Assembly (NCBI GenBank): GCA_008704415.1
Contig: VXIS01000347.1
Coordinates: 1-49,041 of the forward strand
Direction of reading: 5' to 3'
Length of the DNA stretch: 49,041 nucleotides
From: Sphaerosporella brunnea
Taxonomy: Eukaryota > Ascomycota > Pezizomycetes > Pezizales > Pyronemataceae
The position numbers and the translations under genes were made by a program. The notes beneath the pieces were generated by a model. That model saw nothing but the letters and a program-made list of their open reading frames with translations. It had not been told where the DNA came from and searched no databases. Of this stretch, positions 44,835 to 49,041 are shown piece after piece (positions within the stretch are counted from its first letter, which is position 1; each line of letters opens with the position of its first letter).

Positions 44835-45540
44835 AAGTTCGTAAAAATCTTAAAGCTTCGGACTGCGCATCGGCCGGAGCTGATTGTTACAAATCCAAAA
44901 TCAAGCTGGCTGCTGCGGCCTTTTTTTTTTTTTTTCTTTTTTTTTTCCCCTGCCTTACCTAGCCAGGCTTCTTTCTTCTATGTAGGCTTTTATGTAACGT
45001 TGACCTCCCTCGCGCTCACGCGCTCATGCAAAATATAATATCCATATTGAAAGCTTCTTAAAACGCGCCCCCCCCCCCGGAAGCTAGGCGAGACGGGCGG
45101 TGCTGTAAATACCTCGAAGGTAGCTGCTATGTATGTACACATGTACTACCTGCCTACTTAATCATCAGCATCGAATAGCGCGCGCCATCATGGCACGGCC
45201 ATGGCAGAGTCATGTACCACGCGAGCGAAGCCGGTGCACTAGAAGGCATACGGATAACCCCGTGGGGTTTCTGATGAACCGCATGTAAACAAACGTAGGG
45301 CAATGGCAGTGCTCAGCTACATGTGTGTTTGAAACATATGGAGCAGGAAGGCTCGGATCTGGCGGGTTTTTAGAAGTTAATGCTGCTCGGCTCGCGATGA
45401 TCCACATTCGGGGATTGGGAGCCCGAGGCTGAAAGCAAAGGAAGGAGAGAGAGCAAGGCTTTCTCTTCATCGACACCGCTGGTGGTGGCGGTGGCCGTGA
45501 CACAACCTTTCTTGCTTGGCCTTGGTGGTGATATAGCTGA

Positions 45541-45767
45541 GATACCGTAAAAACTCGGATAAAAGATACCCCCCCCAGATTTGGTTAGCGGCAAATAATT
45601 GCCTTATAGGGAAACTTTTAAGCTTATGAAGGAGGGTTTTTGCTTACAAAGGAGGGTTTTTGTTTTTTACTGACTTCCTTTTGGAGACATTAACTTCCCT
45701 ATAAGGCAATTATTTGCCGCTAACCAAATCTGGGGGGGGTATCTTTTATCCGAGTTTTTACGGTATC
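45541..45767. mobile_element. MITE with perfect 69-bp terminal inverted repeats
   Basis: Left arm 45545-45613 and right arm 45695-45763 are exact reverse complements over 69 bp (beginning CCGTAAAAACTCGGATAAAA), including a C8/G8 run. Each arm is flanked by TA (45543-45544 and 45764-45765), giving a TA target-site duplication as in Tc1/mariner or pogo-type elements; the palindrome even extends 2 bp further (GATA...TATC). The 81-bp centre has no coding capacity and holds a 14-bp direct repeat AAGGAGGGTTTTTG twice, 20 bp apart. Identical arms point to recent insertion or strong conversion. Confidence 0.85.
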
Positions 45768-46492
45768 CAAACATATGATATGCATACCCCGGAAGCGCTA
45801 CGGTTCGGCTCATCGAGGATATTGTTATGTGGGGCCTATTTGTGGCTTGCGAGAAGTCTTGTCGCCGGACGAGGTACTGTATTCAGCAACCGCTTGTACT
45901 CTGTGTACCAACAGTTATCGATCTAGGTATTGTACCGGGAAAGACTATTTTTTCCCCTACGCGGGGTGTGTGACATCGATGCATCTACCCCGTTCCCGAA
46001 AGTCGAAATCCTTATCATCATCCATCACCATCCGTTCGCGTACAAGACATCCTGAAGAAACATAGCAAGCCCCGCTGAGGCGCGCGCTCTGGGAGGGATG
46101 AAACGGTTTGAACGGGTGACGCCACACCTATTCGAGGCAATTAGCGTGCAATTATTTGGGAGGGGGCAAAATGTTGGTAGGTAGGTAGCTTAGGTAGTGA
46201 ATAGGGCATATGCACCAGCCACCTTTACCGCCGAAACCTGCAACTAGTGGAAGGAGCCAGCTGCGGGTTGTTTTCGTTGGCCCGCAGCCGTACACATACC
46301 GCAAGGCCTAATTGTGTAGTCGACGGCCAATCCCTACGTTTCCGAACCCTCGGGTCAACACGTCGTGCGCCGTGCTTCGCTGGATGCACGAAAGGCCAAT
46401 CAGCCCCTCCCGACTGGCCAATGGGTGCACGTTGAAATCTATGGAGAAATCTACCACTGCAGCTCTTCCTGCAAGACGAATTCGAAGGCTAT

Positions 46493-46514
46493 CTAGCTAG
46501 CTAGCTAGCTAGCT
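46493..46514. repeat. (CTAG)5.5 self-complementary repeat
   Basis: CTAG repeated five and a half times, fully palindromic, followed by GCTAGCAGCTA. It could extrude a hairpin. No function is evident. Confidence 0.9.
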
Positions 46515-48097
46515 GCTAGCAGCTACGCAGCGACGTGATTGTTGAGCGGTGTCGGTTGCGTTGAGGATTCTGGCGGAGCAGTTGACATGTTCCGAGCAAC
46601 AAAGGAAGGATGCCGGCGCAGCGTCTTGTGTGCATCTCATTCGGCAGTGGCCATGGGGGGGAGGGGAACAGAACAATGCTTGATCGTGATATGCTGCTGA
46701 TTGCTCTGCTGTCGTGTTCGCAAGGTTGTGGAAAAGAAAGCCTGGATGACGGATGACCAGCAAGCAAACCCGCCTTTCGCGAATGATCTGCTGGCCCCGT
46801 CTCCGCTCTCAGTGTGTGCATAGCATATTTCACAAGGGGGCGGACAGCAGCTGTCCATGATTAATATTTGCGGTGAACCCTTTTTTTTCCCTCTCTCTTC
46901 CCCCTCACTTGACTCCGGACAAAAGACTTCACTAGTTTTTGTTTACGGCTTTCGAAGGAGCTATACATTCGCACCACGTCCCTCGCATCGTCACATCGAA
47001 ACGGAAGCAGATCGCAAGCAATAGCATCAACCCCTTGATTTGCACCGTCGGAAATCTTCAAACCTCCCTTGCACTGCTCCTGCGCCAACGCCTGCTTCCC
47101 TGCGAAACAGCAGTGTCACGAATCCTCAGGCGCCGTCCAGTGCGTCCTCAAACACTAGCCTGCCAGTGACAGCTGTCTCTCTGCTGCTGCCGTCAAATCG
47201 AAGCGAGCCGACCGTCAATTGCAATATTGCGTCGTCTCGTCTCTCATCGACAGCGACGAACGTGGAGCCAATCACGCTGTGGGCCGAGGGATTCCGCTTT
47301 TCACGAGCGAACTCGGTGCTGTGAATCGGCAGGTGGCCAGGATCCGGGAAAGATCTGAATCTGGATCACCCACCCAATTGCGATTGCAACCACCTGTTCC
47401 TCCGTCAGTGTTCCACCAGAGCCCCCTCCCCCGCCGCCACAATTCCTGTGCAGCTGCACTGTAGCAGAGTTTTGGGCTGTGTGTATTTTTACCCTGCAAG
47501 CCTGCGTTGCGCGCGTCACTGCACCCCCGGCTACGCCGAACTTGCTGCTGATGATTATTTCCCTACGCAGAGAGCAGGCGGTTGTGAATTCCCACTCCAT
47601 CTGCACGCCCACGCTGCAAACCTAGCGATCTCATCCCACAATCCCCGTCCCTCCTCCCGCCTTTCTGGAGGTTAAGAACCGTCTCCTCCGCCCCCTCTCC
47701 GCAGTCTCTCCTCTCTCCAGGCTGTGCTTCACTTTTAATCTTTCCCACCTTTCCACTCCCGGTCAACGAACGACACCAGCGTGTCCTTGAAGGAACGCCA
47801 GCTAACGCCTGACAACAAACCCCCTTGTCAACATCCCCCCCCCCCCCCCACCCAAATATCCATACCCATAATACACGCTTCTTTTCTTTCCTGCACTGCG
47901 TAAGACCAGCCAGCCACAACGGAGAAACACTGCCGACTATTTCACATACGTCGCCATCCCCGAGAACCCCTTTCAACTCGCCACTAAGGAAGCGACCTTG
48001 ACCCCCCGCTTGAACTGAACACCGGAAGCAGGCAGTGCCACGCTACCGTTGAGCTTTCTTTTCGTTGCTGTATAAACACACTTACACCTTACGAACA

Positions 48098-48160
48098 TCA
48101 ACAATAACAACAACACCGACAACAACAACAACAACAACACCAACAACAACTACAACTCTA
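48098..48160 (+). repeat. (AAC)n-rich leader repeat
   Basis: CAA/AAC triplets fill the 60 bases ending about 40 nt before the cyclin ATG. Unstructured CA-rich leaders are common just upstream of fungal start codons. Confidence 0.75.
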
Positions 48161-48202
48161 ACTACAACTACAAACTCCCTTAATACTACCAACACAATAA
48201 TA

Positions 48203-49041
48203 ATGGCCACCATGATGGGAAACAAAGAAGCTTTGGACGAGTTCATCCAGATGCCCGTCACCAAGGAAATGATCTCATACCTTGCATCGAAAGCATCAAC
48301 AGTCATTCGCTGCGAACAGGCAAATCTCCCACCATCACCTCCCCAGACACCCCCCCAGAACAACAAGGCTGCCGACTTCTCAAAGCCTCGCGAGCCTGCC
48401 CTCCCGTCACTAGAACAATTCATCACTTCAGTGGTTGACCGGTCACACGTTCAAGTCCCAACGCTCATGTCCAGTCTTGTGTACCTCGACCGGTTACAGA
48501 AGAAGCTCCCCCCGGTAGCCAAGGGCATGCGCTGCACCGTCCACCGCATTTTCCTCGCCTCGCTCATCCTGGCAGCCAAGAACCTCAACGACTCATCGCC
48601 AAAGAACAAACATTGGGCACGCTACAGCGTGGTCCGCGGCTTCGAAGGCTTTGGCTTTTCCTTGACCGAAGTGAATTTGATGGAGAAGCAGTTGCTGTTT
48701 TTGCTGGACTGGGATCTACGAATCACCGAGGACGATCTTTACAAGCACCTCGAGCCGTTCTTGACGCCGATCATGGAGAAAAACAACCAGGAACTGGAGC
48801 TTCTTGTGAGAGAGAAGGAGCGCGAGCACGAGGAGGCTCGCCTGAGAAGAGGGTGGTTGGGCACGAGGAGCAAAACCCTATACTCGCCCTCGATGAGTTA
48901 TTCGCCTGCATATTTCGAATTGACACCTCCGACGCACGACATCCACGACTCGCCTCTGTCATCCTGCTCCTCTGGTCGATCGTCACGATCTTCCTCTCGA
49001 TCATCGGATCGATCAGACTATGCGTACCACTCTCACCGCAA
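48203..49041 (+). CDS. pclA: PCL-type (Pho80 family) cyclin, partial at window end
   Basis: Cyclin partner of a Pho85-type CDK acting in G1/S and morphogenesis; the closest named relatives I know are Aspergillus PclA and yeast Pcl1/Pcl2. The frame is open from ATG 48203 to the window end (279 codons plus two bases) with no stop. Seen: a cyclin box at about residues 72-195 (LEQFITSVVDRSHVQVPTLM, SLVYLDRLQKKLPPVAKGM, RIFLASLILAAKNLNDSSPK, NKHWARYSV, LMEKQLLFLLDWDLRITEDD), then a charged helix and a Ser-rich tail (SSRSSSRSSDRSD). A second ATG pair at 48212/48215 lies in a strong gccaccATG context. A long leader precedes it. The 3' end lies outside the window. Confidence 0.9.
   Translation, partial: MATMMGNKEALDEFIQMPVTKEMISYLASKASTVIRCEQANLPPSPPQTPPQNNKAADFSKPREPALPSLEQFITSVVDRSHVQVPTLMSSLVYLDRLQKKLPPVAKGMRCTVHRIFLASLILAAKNLNDSSPKNKHWARYSVVRGFEGFGFSLTEVNLMEKQLLFLLDWDLRITEDDLYKHLEPFLTPIMEKNNQELELLVREKEREHEEARLRRGWLGTRSKTLYSPSMSYSPAYFELTPPTHDIHDSPLSSCSSGRSSRSSSRSSDRSDYAYHSHR

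Larger units (their letters stand above)
45768..48202. other. Gene-poor region and long leader of the cyclin gene
   Basis: No convincing gene. Seen: (CTAG)5.5 at 46493-46514; a pyrimidine-rich block at about 46876-46912 that could be the cyclin promoter; then about 1.25 kb of C-rich, possibly transcribed leader with several short upstream ATG frames; a C14-16 run at about 47837; and (AAC)n at 48098-48160 just before the cyclin start. Confidence 0.45.

Noticed and set aside
1..49041. CRISPR array, rRNA genes or a secondary-metabolite cluster
   Set aside because: No spaced direct repeats, no rRNA signatures, and only one tailoring-type enzyme (the monooxygenase) without a backbone synthase or transporter.

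Overview
The window is a stretch of nuclear DNA from a filamentous ascomycete (Pezizomycotina; I cannot fix the class). Evidence: genes are split by short introns (mostly 47-90 nt, GT...YAG, CTAAC/CTGAT-like branch sites). The recognisable proteins are standard fungal ones: Cdc24, an FWD-1-type F-box/WD40 protein, CaaX farnesyltransferase beta, Fmc1, mitochondrial bL31m, a KGG/Con-10 protein and a PCL cyclin. Intergenic DNA is rich in homopolymers and simple repeats. I rebuilt exon structures by hand from splice signals, frame continuity and family resemblance; no database search was possible.

Layout. 0-7 kb: a FAD-dependent monooxygenase (+) convergent with mitochondrial ribosomal protein bL31m (-), then the Rho-family GEF cdc24 (-). 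7-18 kb: about 11 kb with no gene I can support, between the divergent cdc24 and a multi-pass membrane protein. 18-26 kb: that orphan membrane protein (+), then two paralogous, tail-to-tail genes (+ and -) of an apparently undescribed family with an N-terminal membrane domain, an F-box-like helical segment and a C-terminal Cys-rich module. 27-42 kb: the gene-dense part, with a PLP aminotransferase, FWD-1-like F-box/WD40, a single-span membrane protein, a KGG-repeat stress protein, farnesyltransferase beta, an acidic-tailed orphan, an NTF2/SnoaL-like protein with a presequence, a granulin-like small secreted protein (-) and the LYR protein Fmc1. 42-48.2 kb: gene-poor, holding a crisp inverted-repeat MITE and an older inverted-repeat element. 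48.2 kb to the end: a PCL-type cyclin running off the window.

These are independent housekeeping, polarity, signalling and orphan genes, not a biosynthetic cluster or operon. Functional links are loose: farnesyltransferase prenylates Rho/Ras GTPases, and Cdc24 activates Cdc42, so both feed polarised growth; PCL cyclins also act in morphogenesis. The most novel-looking content is the paralogous membrane/F-box-like/Cys-rich pair at 20.6-25.7 kb, the 5-nt microexon in the monooxygenase, the odd splicing at the 5' end of the aminotransferase, and the MITE at 45.5 kb.
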